Below are positions 45,052 through 52,914 of a DNA stretch of 64,000 bases, piece by piece. Numbering within the stretch: the first letter of the stretch is position 1; every line of letters begins with the position of its first letter. Under the pieces are notes generated by a model. That model had not been told where the DNA came from. It did no database searches and saw only the letters and a list, made by a program, of their open reading frames with translations. This DNA comes from Rodentibacter caecimuris (GTDB lineage: Bacteria > Pseudomonadota > Gammaproteobacteria > Enterobacterales > Pasteurellaceae): NCBI RefSeq assembly GCF_024622045.1, contig NZ_JANKBP010000010.1; one strand, given 5' to 3'. The position numbers were made by a program, and so were the translations under genes.

Positions 45052-45546
45052 TTATTTACGTTCATGAAGCTCTTTTTTGTCATTAAATCGAATAATACGA
45101 TCAATCGGATAGACATCAATTCTAGATTGCGGATTGGTAAAAATAGGTCTAAATTTTTCCTCAATTTGGACAAACGGAATTTGTAGATTAATGGTGACTG
45201 ATTTGCCCGGCATTAAGGTGGATTCCAGCTCAAGCTGCATATTTTGACTATGAACAATCTCACGTTTGCTCACATAAGCACTTATCCATTGAATATTAGA
45301 AATAGGCTTATTTCCGGTATTTGTTACCACATATTTAAACATCACCAAAGCTTGGCCATTGTTATCAATCACTAATTGACGATCTTCAACATTGATTGAA
45401 ACGGCTTGTGAAATAGCCTCTACCTCAGCAACATTCTCTTTTTTGGCTGTTATTTTCGAGGCTGTTTTTGTGGGCGCTGCCAATGTATTCATAGCCAAAA
45501 ATAGTGATACCATTGAAACAGCAATAAAAGGTTTTAAATTTTTCAT
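45052..45546 (-). CDS. Secreted protein of unknown function
   Basis: This 164-residue protein has a Sec signal peptide (FIAVSMVSLFLAMNTLAA|PTKT). The mature part looks like a single beta-sandwich domain (NGQALVMFKYVVTNTGNKPISNIQWISAYVSKRE...), like the conserved-repeat/CARDB-type folds. No catalytic motif or named family is recognised. It is transcribed away from tmRNA and closed by its own terminator. Confidence 0.78.
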   Translation of the reverse strand: MKNLKPFIAVSMVSLFLAMNTLAAPTKTASKITAKKENVAEVEAISQAVSINVEDRQLVIDNNGQALVMFKYVVTNTGNKPISNIQWISAYVSKREIVHSQNMQLELESTLMPGKSVTINLQIPFVQIEEKFRPIFTNPQSRIDVYPIDRIIRFNDKKELHERK

Positions 45547-45653
45547 TTTATTTTTCCTTTAATAGAAAGTGCTCGAATTCTAACCCAACGCAAAGGATTA
45601 ATAAATAGGTTCTTTTATTAGGTTCTTTTTTTTGCTACACTTACCGAGTTTTT

Positions 45654-46018
45654 GGGGCTGATTCTGGATTCGACGGGATTAGCAAAGCCCAAGGTGCACG
45701 TCGAGGTGCGGTAGGCCTCGTAAATAAACCGCAAAAAAATAGTCGCAAACGACGAACAATACGCTTTAGCAGCTTAATAACCTGCATTTAGCCTTCGCGC
45801 CCCAGCTTCCGCTCGTAAGACGGGGATAACGCGGAGTCAAACCAAAACGAGATCGTGTGGAAGCCGCCGTTTGAGGATCGAAGCATTAAATTGAATCAAA
45901 CTGGCTTAAGTTTAGCGTGTCTGTCCGCATACTTAAGTGAAATCAAAGATTGACTAAACGTGTAGTACTGAAGGTAGAGTAATTTCGGACGCGGGTTCAA
46001 CTCCCGCCAGCTCCACCA
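45654..46018 (+). ncRNA. ssrA: Transfer-messenger RNA (tmRNA)
   Basis: It begins GGGGCTGATTCTGGATTCGA and ends with the tRNA-like T-arm GGGTTCAACTCCCGCCAGCTCCACCA, with CCA encoded. The tag reading frame is GCAAACGACGAACAATACGCTTTAGCAGCT-TAA-TAA in sense, giving ANDEQYALAA, the Haemophilus-type proteolysis tag. The length of 365 is standard. tmRNA rescues stalled ribosomes with SmpB. Its 3' end is a common integration site; here an integrase gene follows 333 bases later. Confidence 0.98.
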
Positions 46019-46351
46019 AATTGAAATCCAAACAAATCCAATAAGAACCGACAAAGCCTTGAAAATATTAAGTTCAAGGCTTTTTTATTGTCCAATGCGT
46101 TCCTATGAGATACGATTAAATCCTTGAGTTTTAGTAGTACGTTTAGTAGGATCTTACTACTAAGGCGAAAAAGCGTACTACTAAAAACGCCGTAAGCCTT
46201 GTAAATACTGGCTTTATCTTAGTTTTATCGTACTACTAAGAAGTTAACTAAGAAATGACTATTTACGACCAAAGGCGAGCAAGAACCCAATTAATAAAGG
46301 GCTTGAGCTTGTTTTGAGGCGTACTACTAAAAAGCCGGTTATCGTACTACT
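46019..46351. other. Integrase upstream region between tmRNA and integrase
   Basis: No gene is seen. It contains a CAAAGCCTTGAAAATATTAAGTTCAAGGCTTTTTTATTG hairpin acting as the ssrA terminator (about 46055-46089), then the run of GTACTACTAA motifs described separately. Confidence 0.6.
46055..46089 (+). terminator. tmRNA terminator
   Basis: AAGCCTTGAA and TTCAAGGCTT are perfectly complementary, followed by TTTTTATTG, 37 bases after the ssrA 3' end. Confidence 0.85.
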
Positions 46352-46368
46352 ATGGCACGTACTACTAA
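46130..46368. repeat. Seven GTACTACTAA-type iterated motifs at the integrase start
   Basis: Copies are at 46130-46140 (inverted), 46154-46163 (TTACTACTAA), 46174-46184, 46229-46239, 46320-46330, 46343-46352 (running into the integrase ATG) and 46358-46368 (inside the gene, encoding RTTK). A partial inverted copy is at 46142-46149. They look like arm-type or operator sites for the integrase or its excision partner. Confidence 0.8.
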
Positions 46369-47602
46369 ACCACTTTCAAACACTCAAATAGAAAAAGCCA
46401 AGCCAAAAGAAAAGGGCTACACGCTATCAGACGGTCAAGGGCTTTATTTATTAATTAAGCCCACTGGAGCGAAACTATGGAGGTTTAATTATTACAAGCC
46501 TATCACCAAGAAACGCACCGAAATTAGTTTAGGTGCATTCCCTACTGTTCAATTAGCAGAGGCACGGACAATACGTGAAGAATATCGGGCATTGTTGGCG
46601 CAAGGTATCGACCCACAGATCCACCATCAACAAAAACTACAAGCCAAGCTAGATGATTTTAATAATACCTATGAATCTATCGCTTGGGCGTGGTTCGAGT
46701 ATCGAAAAACCAAAAAGAACTTTTCGCTTGATTATCAAAAAGACGTAGAAAGCCTAATTAAACGGAATCTACTCCCCCACTTTGGGCATTTGCCTATTTC
46801 TCAAATTACCGCACCTTTAGCCCTGAAAGCCTTTAAGCAATATCAAGACGAGGGCAAGTTAGAGAAACTCAAGCGTACCATTCAAAAGCACAACGAAATA
46901 ATGACCTACGCCCTACACCGTGACATTATATCGGTGAACCCTACCGCCAATACCTCAAAAGAATTTGATAGTCCGACAGTCAAACATTTCAAAACCATCA
47001 AGCCGGAAGATTTAAGCGAGTTTATTTATACGTTAAATCACGCTCAAATTCACTTACAGACCCGTTATTTAATCTTATGGCAACTTCTCACGATGACACG
47101 CCCAAATGAGGCGGCAACGGCACGCTATGAGGACATTGACGAAACCACAAGACTATGGACGATTTACATTCAAAAAGGCATTAAAGAAAGCGATAAGGGA
47201 CGCATTCATAAAATAACCCTGTCACGCCAAGCCCTCGCCTTACTGCGAGAAATCAAGAAATTGAGCGGTGGCAAAACCTATCTATTCCCCAGTGTGAAAA
47301 ATCCCCAAACCCACGTAAACACACAAACCGCAAATGCGGCAATTAAGAGAATGGGCTATGCCGGCAAGTTGGTGGCGCACGGTTTACGCAGCATTGCCAG
47401 CACTTACCTTAATGAGCAAGGTTATGACAGCGAATTAATCGAGGTGGCGTTATCGCATATGAAATCCGACCGGATAAAAGCGGCTTATGATCGTGGCGAA
47501 CGATTAGAACAGCGATTCAAACTGCTGCAGGTATGGGGCGATTTTATTGAGAAATGTTCTCAAGGTGCATTACCTAAACATCACTTGCAAATGGTTGTTT
47601 AA
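46352..47602 (+). CDS. Tyrosine recombinase / P4-type prophage integrase
   Basis: This 416-residue integrase is of the DUF4102 N-terminal class (LSDGQGLYLLIKPTGAKLWRFNYYKP) that uses tRNA or tmRNA 3' ends. The catalytic set is present: Arg in TMTRPNEAA, HGLRSIAS, the late His in ALSHM and the nucleophile Tyr in IKAAYDRGERLEQR. It therefore looks functional. It points away from ssrA. No second copy of the tmRNA end was found in the window, so excision from a matching att site is not evident. Confidence 0.95.
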   Translation: MARTTKPLSNTQIEKAKPKEKGYTLSDGQGLYLLIKPTGAKLWRFNYYKPITKKRTEISLGAFPTVQLAEARTIREEYRALLAQGIDPQIHHQQKLQAKLDDFNNTYESIAWAWFEYRKTKKNFSLDYQKDVESLIKRNLLPHFGHLPISQITAPLALKAFKQYQDEGKLEKLKRTIQKHNEIMTYALHRDIISVNPTANTSKEFDSPTVKHFKTIKPEDLSEFIYTLNHAQIHLQTRYLILWQLLTMTRPNEAATARYEDIDETTRLWTIYIQKGIKESDKGRIHKITLSRQALALLREIKKLSGGKTYLFPSVKNPQTHVNTQTANAAIKRMGYAGKLVAHGLRSIASTYLNEQGYDSELIEVALSHMKSDRIKAAYDRGERLEQRFKLLQVWGDFIEKCSQGALPKHHLQMVV

Positions 47603-47611
47603 ATCTGAAAT

Positions 47612-47639
47612 AAAGTGCGGTCAAATTTAGCCGCACTTT
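47612..47639 (+). terminator. Uptake-sequence terminator of integrase
   Basis: AAAGTGCGG / CCGCACTTT with a T-rich tail lies nine bases past the integrase stop. An uptake-sequence pair here means the element has resided in this bacterial family. Confidence 0.8.
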
Positions 47640-47657
47640 TTCTTTTGACTGGATATA

Positions 47658-48467
47658 ATGACAGGTTATACTATGCCTATCAATTCCTTTCGAGTGTTAT
47701 ACTATCCAATGACAAAAAATGCGATACTTTTACAAGAAATAGACGAACTCAACCAAAAGCGGGCAACATTCCCACCTTTAAGCCCTGATGAATTGAACCG
47801 TTTGCGTACAGAGTTTTTAATTGAAAGTACCTACAATTCTAATGCAATTGAAGGGAACACTATCACCCTTAGAGAAACGGCACTCATTTTAAATGATGGC
47901 GTGACGATTGCAGAGAAACCGATTAGAGAGCATTTAGATATTATTGGTTACAAAGACGCGTTAAGTTTTCTTTTTTCGTTGGTGGACGAAAAAGTACCTT
48001 TAACCGAACGGGATATTAAAGCGATTCATTCCCTTGTTTTAATGGGTAACGCCGAACACAAGGGGAAATATAGGCAAATTCCGGTGAAAATATTGGGTGC
48101 AGAAAATGAACCTACCGTACCGCACTTTATTGCGGAAGAAATGGCTAAATTAATTAATGAATATCAAAACAGATTAAGCCACCAGCACCCGCTAGAAGCG
48201 ATTGCATGGTTCCATTTAGTTTTTGAAAGCATTCACCCGTTTATAGACGGCAACGGCAGAACGGGGCGATTACTCCTCAATTTTGAGTTAATGAAGTGCG
48301 GTTATTTGCCGGTGGATATTAAATTTAAAGACCGTGCAGAATATTATGCTTGTTTTGATGACTATCACCGAACAGGCAAAGCAGGCGAACTGTTAAATCT
48401 CATTGCAAATTATGAGAAAAGCGAATTAGTGCATTACATTGAAGTACTAAGCGCAAAACAAGAATAA
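47658..48467 (+). CDS. Fic-domain protein with N-terminal inhibitory helix (class II)
   Basis: This 269-residue protein has the complete Fic active site HPFIDGNGRTGR at about 194-205, so transfer of AMP or another nucleotide group to a target hydroxyl is expected. An inhibitory motif (S/T)xxxE(G/N) is visible as SNAIEGN at about 60-66, N-terminal to the Fic core, which defines the self-inhibited class II type. It lacks a recognisable DNA-binding tail, so it is short for the DUF4172/winged-helix variants. The start may be ATG 47658 or 47709. It follows the integrase by 55 bases and is presumably cargo. Confidence 0.93.
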   Translation: MTGYTMPINSFRVLYYPMTKNAILLQEIDELNQKRATFPPLSPDELNRLRTEFLIESTYNSNAIEGNTITLRETALILNDGVTIAEKPIREHLDIIGYKDALSFLFSLVDEKVPLTERDIKAIHSLVLMGNAEHKGKYRQIPVKILGAENEPTVPHFIAEEMAKLINEYQNRLSHQHPLEAIAWFHLVFESIHPFIDGNGRTGRLLLNFELMKCGYLPVDIKFKDRAEYYACFDDYHRTGKAGELLNLIANYEKSELVHYIEVLSAKQE

Positions 48468-48815
48468 ACCAATTTACACGGCTAGGCGTGGCTTAATTAC
48501 CCACTCTAAAAGAGAATACTCACCTCACCTTTCCCTCGTTGATTAGCTTCTCTTTATAGTAAATTAAGTTCATTCGCGACCGCTGTAACAGAAATAGTGA
48601 AATGGGAAAAATTTCCCCTAAGTAGCAATTTAACCGCTAAAAGTGAGAAACAAACACCACGCGTTAAATACATTCAAACGGTGAACAATCTGATCCCGTT
48701 CAAAAAATAAAACACCCGCTCTTATCATGGCAGGTGCGATTTCCTGTTATTTTCAGACAAGGGCATTTTTTAAACAAGTCAACGCCCTCAGTGTAGTTTG
48801 CCCTAAAACATTAGG
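48468..48815. other. Gene-poor stretch between Fic and phage repressor
   Basis: There is no recognised gene. A plus-strand frame ending near 48708 reads VTEIVKWEKFPLSSNLTAK then SEKQTPRVKYIQTVNNLIP without a start codon, so it may be the tail of a lost gene; I cannot name it. Confidence 0.4.
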
Positions 48816-49313
48816 CTATTTATGATCCGTCAACGGCGCTAAACGCTCTTTTTGTTCATTTAAAGTCATCTCCGCAAATACTTCGGCAGATGAAAGCAAC
48901 ATTGCCTGCCTATCCTTATTACATAGCCTAAACCAACGTATAAGCCGCTTTTCTGCGTTATCCAGCGTGTCAGGCAAGTTATCCCTCGGTTCTTCCAGCT
49001 CCTTAACCTTCTTTTCAAGTGAATTGACGGCTTCCATTATTTTATCAATGGTGTTTTTATTGGTTTTATATTCGCCAGCAGGCTCCTCTATGCTATTTGG
49101 GCGACTAAGCGCAAACCCCAACGCCTTTTGCACGCTTTCAGGCATATCGCCGACATAGTATTCATACGTTTTCCCTTTTACACCTGTCCGTTGGCGCTTT
49201 TCCCAGCCTTCTCTTTCCGCTTTTTTACTTATTCCTTTGTCCGATTTAGGAAGATCTTCAAATTTTCTCTCTAACAATTCCGTAATAGAGAGCCATTCAT
49301 CTAAGTTCTTCAT
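48816..49313 (-). CDS. Mu-type DNA-binding protein, probable phage repressor (c-like)
   Basis: This 165-residue protein has at its N-terminus (DEWLSITELLERKFEDLP, then SDKGISKKAEREGWEKRQ and YYVGDMPESVQKAL) the winged-helix DNA-binding domain shared by phage Mu repressor and MuA transposase. The middle is a coiled-coil (IDKIMEAVNSLEKKVKELEE) and the tail resembles Mu repressor-like proteins. It is divergent from the broken ner gene, exactly the Mu immunity arrangement, and faces a cluster of GAACT operator-like half-sites. Confidence 0.85.
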   Translation of the reverse strand: MKNLDEWLSITELLERKFEDLPKSDKGISKKAEREGWEKRQRTGVKGKTYEYYVGDMPESVQKALGFALSRPNSIEEPAGEYKTNKNTIDKIMEAVNSLEKKVKELEEPRDNLPDTLDNAEKRLIRWFRLCNKDRQAMLLSSAEVFAEMTLNEQKERLAPLTDHK

Positions 49314-49404
49314 AAAAAACCTTATAACGAACTCCTATTCCTTACAGGAAATGAGATCTTAAGTATTTGATATTGTAAAGAAATAAAAAATAGTTAAAAT
49401 TTTT

Positions 49405-49453
49405 TGAAAAGAACTATTGAGTTCGTTAAAAAATAATAGTATAGTTCTTTTCA
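49405..49453. promoter_or_regulatory. Operator cluster of Mu-like immunity region
   Basis: TGAAAAGAACTAT (49405-49417) and ATAGTTCTTTTCA (49441-49453) form a perfect 13-base inverted repeat, with an additional GAACT/AGTTC dyad inside the left half and GAACT near 49329. It lies between the repressor and ner starts, where Mu-type operators sit. Confidence 0.6.
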
Positions 49454-49528
49454 GTTACTCACAAGATTAACTTTTAAAACTAAATGCAAGTGGCAAGGAT
49501 AACACATAATGAAAGGAGTAAAAAGGGA

Positions 49529-49728
49529 ATGCACCGCGGCTACATTATCGCTGCGATATGAGAGAAAGGCTGCACGCTAACCCAATTCTCCATTGATTCA
49601 GGGTTACATTCTAGAACATTAGCGAATACCTTAACGCGAAAATACCAAAAAGATGAAAAATGATTGCTGATTTTCTTGGTATTTATCCTCAAGAGGTAGG
49701 TCGTGTCGTCCCGTTACCAATTTCCTAA
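49529..49728 (+). pseudogene. Broken ner (Mu-like early regulator)
   Basis: It reads MHRGYIIAAI, then stop TGA, EKGCTLTQFSIDSGLHSRT, LANTLTRKYQKDEK, then a frameshift and IADFLGIYPQEVGRV. This is the Ner/Nlp winged-helix family, with one in-frame stop and one frame change near 49662. It is not functional as a single protein. Confidence 0.82.
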
Positions 49729-49737
49729 GGAATACTT

Positions 49738-49806
49738 ATGGATAATTGGTTTTCTATTACCGAATTAATCAGGCTTACAAGCTTACCAAATAGTGATGTT
49801 TATTAA
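49738..49806 (+). pseudogene. 5' stub of Mu-like transposase A
   Basis: A 22-codon frame, MDNWFSITELIRLTSLPNSD, matches the same Mu DNA-binding start as the repressor (DEWLSITELLERK...LPKSD). It ends at a stop at 49804-49806. The rest of the transposase is absent; about 75 unassigned bases then lead into the autotransporter gene. Confidence 0.7.
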
Positions 49807-49879
49807 TCGCAATGAATTAGCAAATAAAGCGAATTCCATCGCAGAGTTAATAAATATTTACCTAAGGATACCAATATAA

Positions 49880-52399
49880 ATGAAAAAACATTCTAAAATT
49901 TATACCGCACTTGTGTTAAGTGGTGCAATGTTTGGTGCTAATAGTGCTTTTTCTGCAAGTTGTTCTCATCCAACTTTATCACAATCAGAAGATGGTTCTG
50001 GCACCATTACAATTAGCAGCGTTTCGCATGATCAAATTTTAAATTGCAAATTAACAGCGGGATTTGTTAATAACATAATCATTATTGATAGTAATGATGT
50101 ATTAATGCAAGACAGCAAAATAACTACAGAAGGGTATACTTTGCTCACGGTAGCCCAAAGTCAATTCACCATGTTAAATAGCACGCTTATATCAAGTGGT
50201 GATAATGAGACCCTAGCAATTAGTTATGATTCATCAACTATAAATATTAAAGATAGCGAGTTAATTAGTAAGGGAAACGGACTACTTGTCGGTATTACTA
50301 TTTCATCTTCAAAACTTGATATGCAGGATAGCCGTTTAACGACACACGGGAATGGAGATGACAGTGTAAATTATTATTCTCCTTTGCGTGCAAATGTACA
50401 TGCATTAGCAATAGCTGAGGTAGATGCCACGCTCGGAAATGTAACGCTATCCGCACTAGGGGAAAATTCTATTTTATTTTCTACTGAGGGTAGTTCCGTT
50501 ATCGGGAACAATGTTACTGCCAGTGTGAAAGGAAAAAATAGTTATCTTTTCCTTAACGAGCAGTCAAGAACAAGCTCAAGTACAATTTCGTTAACCGATT
50601 CAACGCTTTCTTCAGACAGTTATGGTTTTCTTGGGTCAGAAATATACTTTGGTCTTAGTGATTTCCATCCCACTCTTAATTTATTATTGAATAACAGCAG
50701 TCTCACAGTAGAAAAAGATCTGATTAAATTGAGAGAGTCTTCGCGATATATTGATGACGACGAAAGATGGGGTTTTACCAATAGCACGAGCCACTTTATT
50801 TTCAAACTAACCAATAATTCAACATTATCAGGCGGAAATTTTACCTCTTCCGATCAACTGATTAGCCGATTTGAATTAGCCGATTCCACTTGGAAGGTTA
50901 CAAAACCGGTAACAATAACCGATTTAACCCTTAGCCAAGGGGAGGTGAATCTGACTAAAGCAGATGGATTCCAAACCTTCACTATTCTCGGCAACCTCTC
51001 CGGCACAGGTTCGTTTTCCCTTAACACCAATATTGCCGACCAACAAGGCGATAAAATTATTGTTAAAGGCTCCGACAGCGGGAACTTTGGCTTAAAAATT
51101 GCCGATAGCGGCAATGAACCAAACACACCGGACGGGCGGCTAACCTTAGTTGAAACGCAAACCGGTAACGCACAATTTAAACTACAAGATCGTGATTATG
51201 TAGATGCCGGCGCATATCGTTACCGTTTATTAAAAGAGGGAACAAATTGGGTATTATCAAATAAACAAGGGGAACCAAGTATCACCACGCCAACCCAACC
51301 CGTTCCCCCTGTTCAACCGATCGAACCGAATACGCTGAATACCCCGACGGAAACAGCGAAACCGATCGAACCGAATACACCCAATACCCCAACGGAAACA
51401 GCGAAATCGATCGAACCGAATACACCGAGTACCCCAACGGAAACGGCGAAACCGATCGAACCGAATACACCCAATACCCCAACGGAAACGGTAACAACAC
51501 CGCCTAATCCGTCTGTTACAACACCGACACAGCGAATGCTCAGCGAGCGTACTAACGCCTTTGTTTCACTCCGCCAAGCGCAGTTATTACACGTGGAACA
51601 AAGTTTAACCGGCATTCACCAACGTTTAGGCGAATTAAAAGACGGTAAAGCAGGCAATGTTTGGGTGCGACATATAAACACACGGAATAAATTAGGCGAA
51701 TTAAACGTCTCGGATACCAGTCGTTCCTCAGGCTTTAAACAGGATTACCACAGTCTGCAAATTGGAGCGGATACGGCATTGAGCGAAAACTTCCGCCTTG
51801 GTGGATTTATCGGCTCTGCACGTTCTAATATTGACTTTAATGGCGAATACAGTTCGGGCAAAATCCATTCCCAACAATTCGGTCTGTATGGCACATTAAT
51901 GTTAAACAACGGCTTTTACTGGGATAATCTCTACAAATATGAACGTTTAAAAACCGAATCGGTAAGCACAGGCAAACAGCAATACCATGCCAATACCCTT
52001 TCTACCGAAATCGGGCGGATTTACCGCTTGGCAGACTGGACGATTACCCCGCAATTACAAGCCGCGTGGACAAAAATTTCCGGCAAAAATAATGTGGAAA
52101 ATCTGACCGCACTTTACGGGCGTATCGGGTTGCGCATAGGAAAAGCCATGACTGTAAACAATTGGACGATTCAACCTTATGCCGAAATAAATGGCGTAAC
52201 AGGCAAAAACAGCGCCGGTTATGTTCACGTCAATCAGCACAAATTTGAAATCGAAAATGCCAAAGGACGATTAGAAACCGCATTGGGAATTAACGCGGCA
52301 ACAGGCAATCACCGTTTTGGTATCGAAGCCAAAACAACCAACGGTAAGCATTTAGCTCAGCCATTTACCGTTCAGGCAGTTTATCGTTACCAATGGTAA
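49880..52399 (+). CDS. Type V autotransporter (AIDA/pertactin-like) with proline-rich repeats
   Basis: This 839-residue protein has a signal peptide MKKHSKIYTALVLSGAMFG... cleaved near FSA. The passenger (about 30-440) is made of short Ser/Thr/Asn-rich beta-helix turns (LTDSTLSSDS, LKLTNNSTLS), with the pertactin-like junction LNTNIADQQGDKIIVKGSDSG. A proline/threonine linker with four 15-residue repeats sits at about 480-540. The C-terminal beta-barrel (about 555-839, VWVRH..., ending AVYRYQW) should insert in the outer membrane. Function is probably adhesion, but the target is unknown. Confidence 0.93.
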   Translation: MKKHSKIYTALVLSGAMFGANSAFSASCSHPTLSQSEDGSGTITISSVSHDQILNCKLTAGFVNNIIIIDSNDVLMQDSKITTEGYTLLTVAQSQFTMLNSTLISSGDNETLAISYDSSTINIKDSELISKGNGLLVGITISSSKLDMQDSRLTTHGNGDDSVNYYSPLRANVHALAIAEVDATLGNVTLSALGENSILFSTEGSSVIGNNVTASVKGKNSYLFLNEQSRTSSSTISLTDSTLSSDSYGFLGSEIYFGLSDFHPTLNLLLNNSSLTVEKDLIKLRESSRYIDDDERWGFTNSTSHFIFKLTNNSTLSGGNFTSSDQLISRFELADSTWKVTKPVTITDLTLSQGEVNLTKADGFQTFTILGNLSGTGSFSLNTNIADQQGDKIIVKGSDSGNFGLKIADSGNEPNTPDGRLTLVETQTGNAQFKLQDRDYVDAGAYRYRLLKEGTNWVLSNKQGEPSITTPTQPVPPVQPIEPNTLNTPTETAKPIEPNTPNTPTETAKSIEPNTPSTPTETAKPIEPNTPNTPTETVTTPPNPSVTTPTQRMLSERTNAFVSLRQAQLLHVEQSLTGIHQRLGELKDGKAGNVWVRHINTRNKLGELNVSDTSRSSGFKQDYHSLQIGADTALSENFRLGGFIGSARSNIDFNGEYSSGKIHSQQFGLYGTLMLNNGFYWDNLYKYERLKTESVSTGKQQYHANTLSTEIGRIYRLADWTITPQLQAAWTKISGKNNVENLTALYGRIGLRIGKAMTVNNWTIQPYAEINGVTGKNSAGYVHVNQHKFEIENAKGRLETALGINAATGNHRFGIEAKTTNGKHLAQPFTVQAVYRYQW
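51317..51496 (+). repeat. Four 45-bp tandem repeats in the autotransporter linker
   Basis: Units begin at 51317, 51362, 51407 and 51452, each encoding PIEPNTxxTPTETAK (S for P in the third). The repeat is in frame and nearly identical at DNA level, so its length may vary between strains. Confidence 0.95.
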
Positions 52400-52422
52400 T
52401 CAAATTTACTGAAAAATAACCC

Positions 52423-52469
52423 AAAAACCGACCGCACTTTCACCTAAACAAAAAGTGCGGTCGGTTTTT
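52423..52469 (+). terminator. Uptake-sequence terminator of the autotransporter
   Basis: AAAAACCGACCGCACTTT and AAAGTGCGGTCGGTTTTT form an 18-bp perfect stem, the longest in the window. Confidence 0.92.
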
Positions 52470-52545
52470 ATGGTGTTTTAGTCTTTTATTCGGTTGCAGA
52501 TTCTTTACCCCGTCGATTTCGCTTAAGGTAGGGAAATTTTTTAAC

Positions 52546-52820
52546 GTATTGGGCGACAAGGTTTAATTAGTAAGCGATGATTTATTCGTAACCAATACGA
52601 AGCTCCTAAACAGAAGGGAACGAGAAAAGTATCGCTAACTCAATCTTAATCACATTCAATCAGATCGATTCATTAACAGAAATTTTGACAACGATCAAAA
52701 TGGTAAAAGATGCTGATTATACTTCGGTCATTTCTCATCGTTCAGTCGAAACCTGATCTAGCAGTAGGTCAAATCAAACCGGTTCAATGAGCAGTTCAGA
52801 CTGGGTAGCGATTAATCCTT
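52546..52820 (+). pseudogene. Decayed enolase (eno) C-terminal fragment
   Basis: With frame changes the sequence reads LGDKV*LVSDDLFVTNTKLL, IANSILI, FNQIDSLTEILTTIKMVKDA, DYTSVISHRSVET, LAVG, QIK, TGSMSSSDW. Each piece follows the enolase C-terminal order (VGDDLFVTNTK, IANSILIKFNQ, AVISHRSGET, LAVGT, TGSMSRSDR). Several small deletions and stops are visible and there is no 5' part. The functional eno gene must be elsewhere. Confidence 0.82.
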
Positions 52821-52914
52821 AAAGACGCGCAAGCGTTCTAGCAAAATTACTCACTTTAAACACAAATTTTTATTGTAAAAATTTGTAAAGATAAAAGTGA
52901 TAATCCCCCTGCCA

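Noticed and set aside
51282..51615. Minus-strand frames of 72 and 100 codons with regular VGVLGVFGS-type repeats
   Set aside because: They are the antisense reading of the 45-bp repeats in the autotransporter gene.
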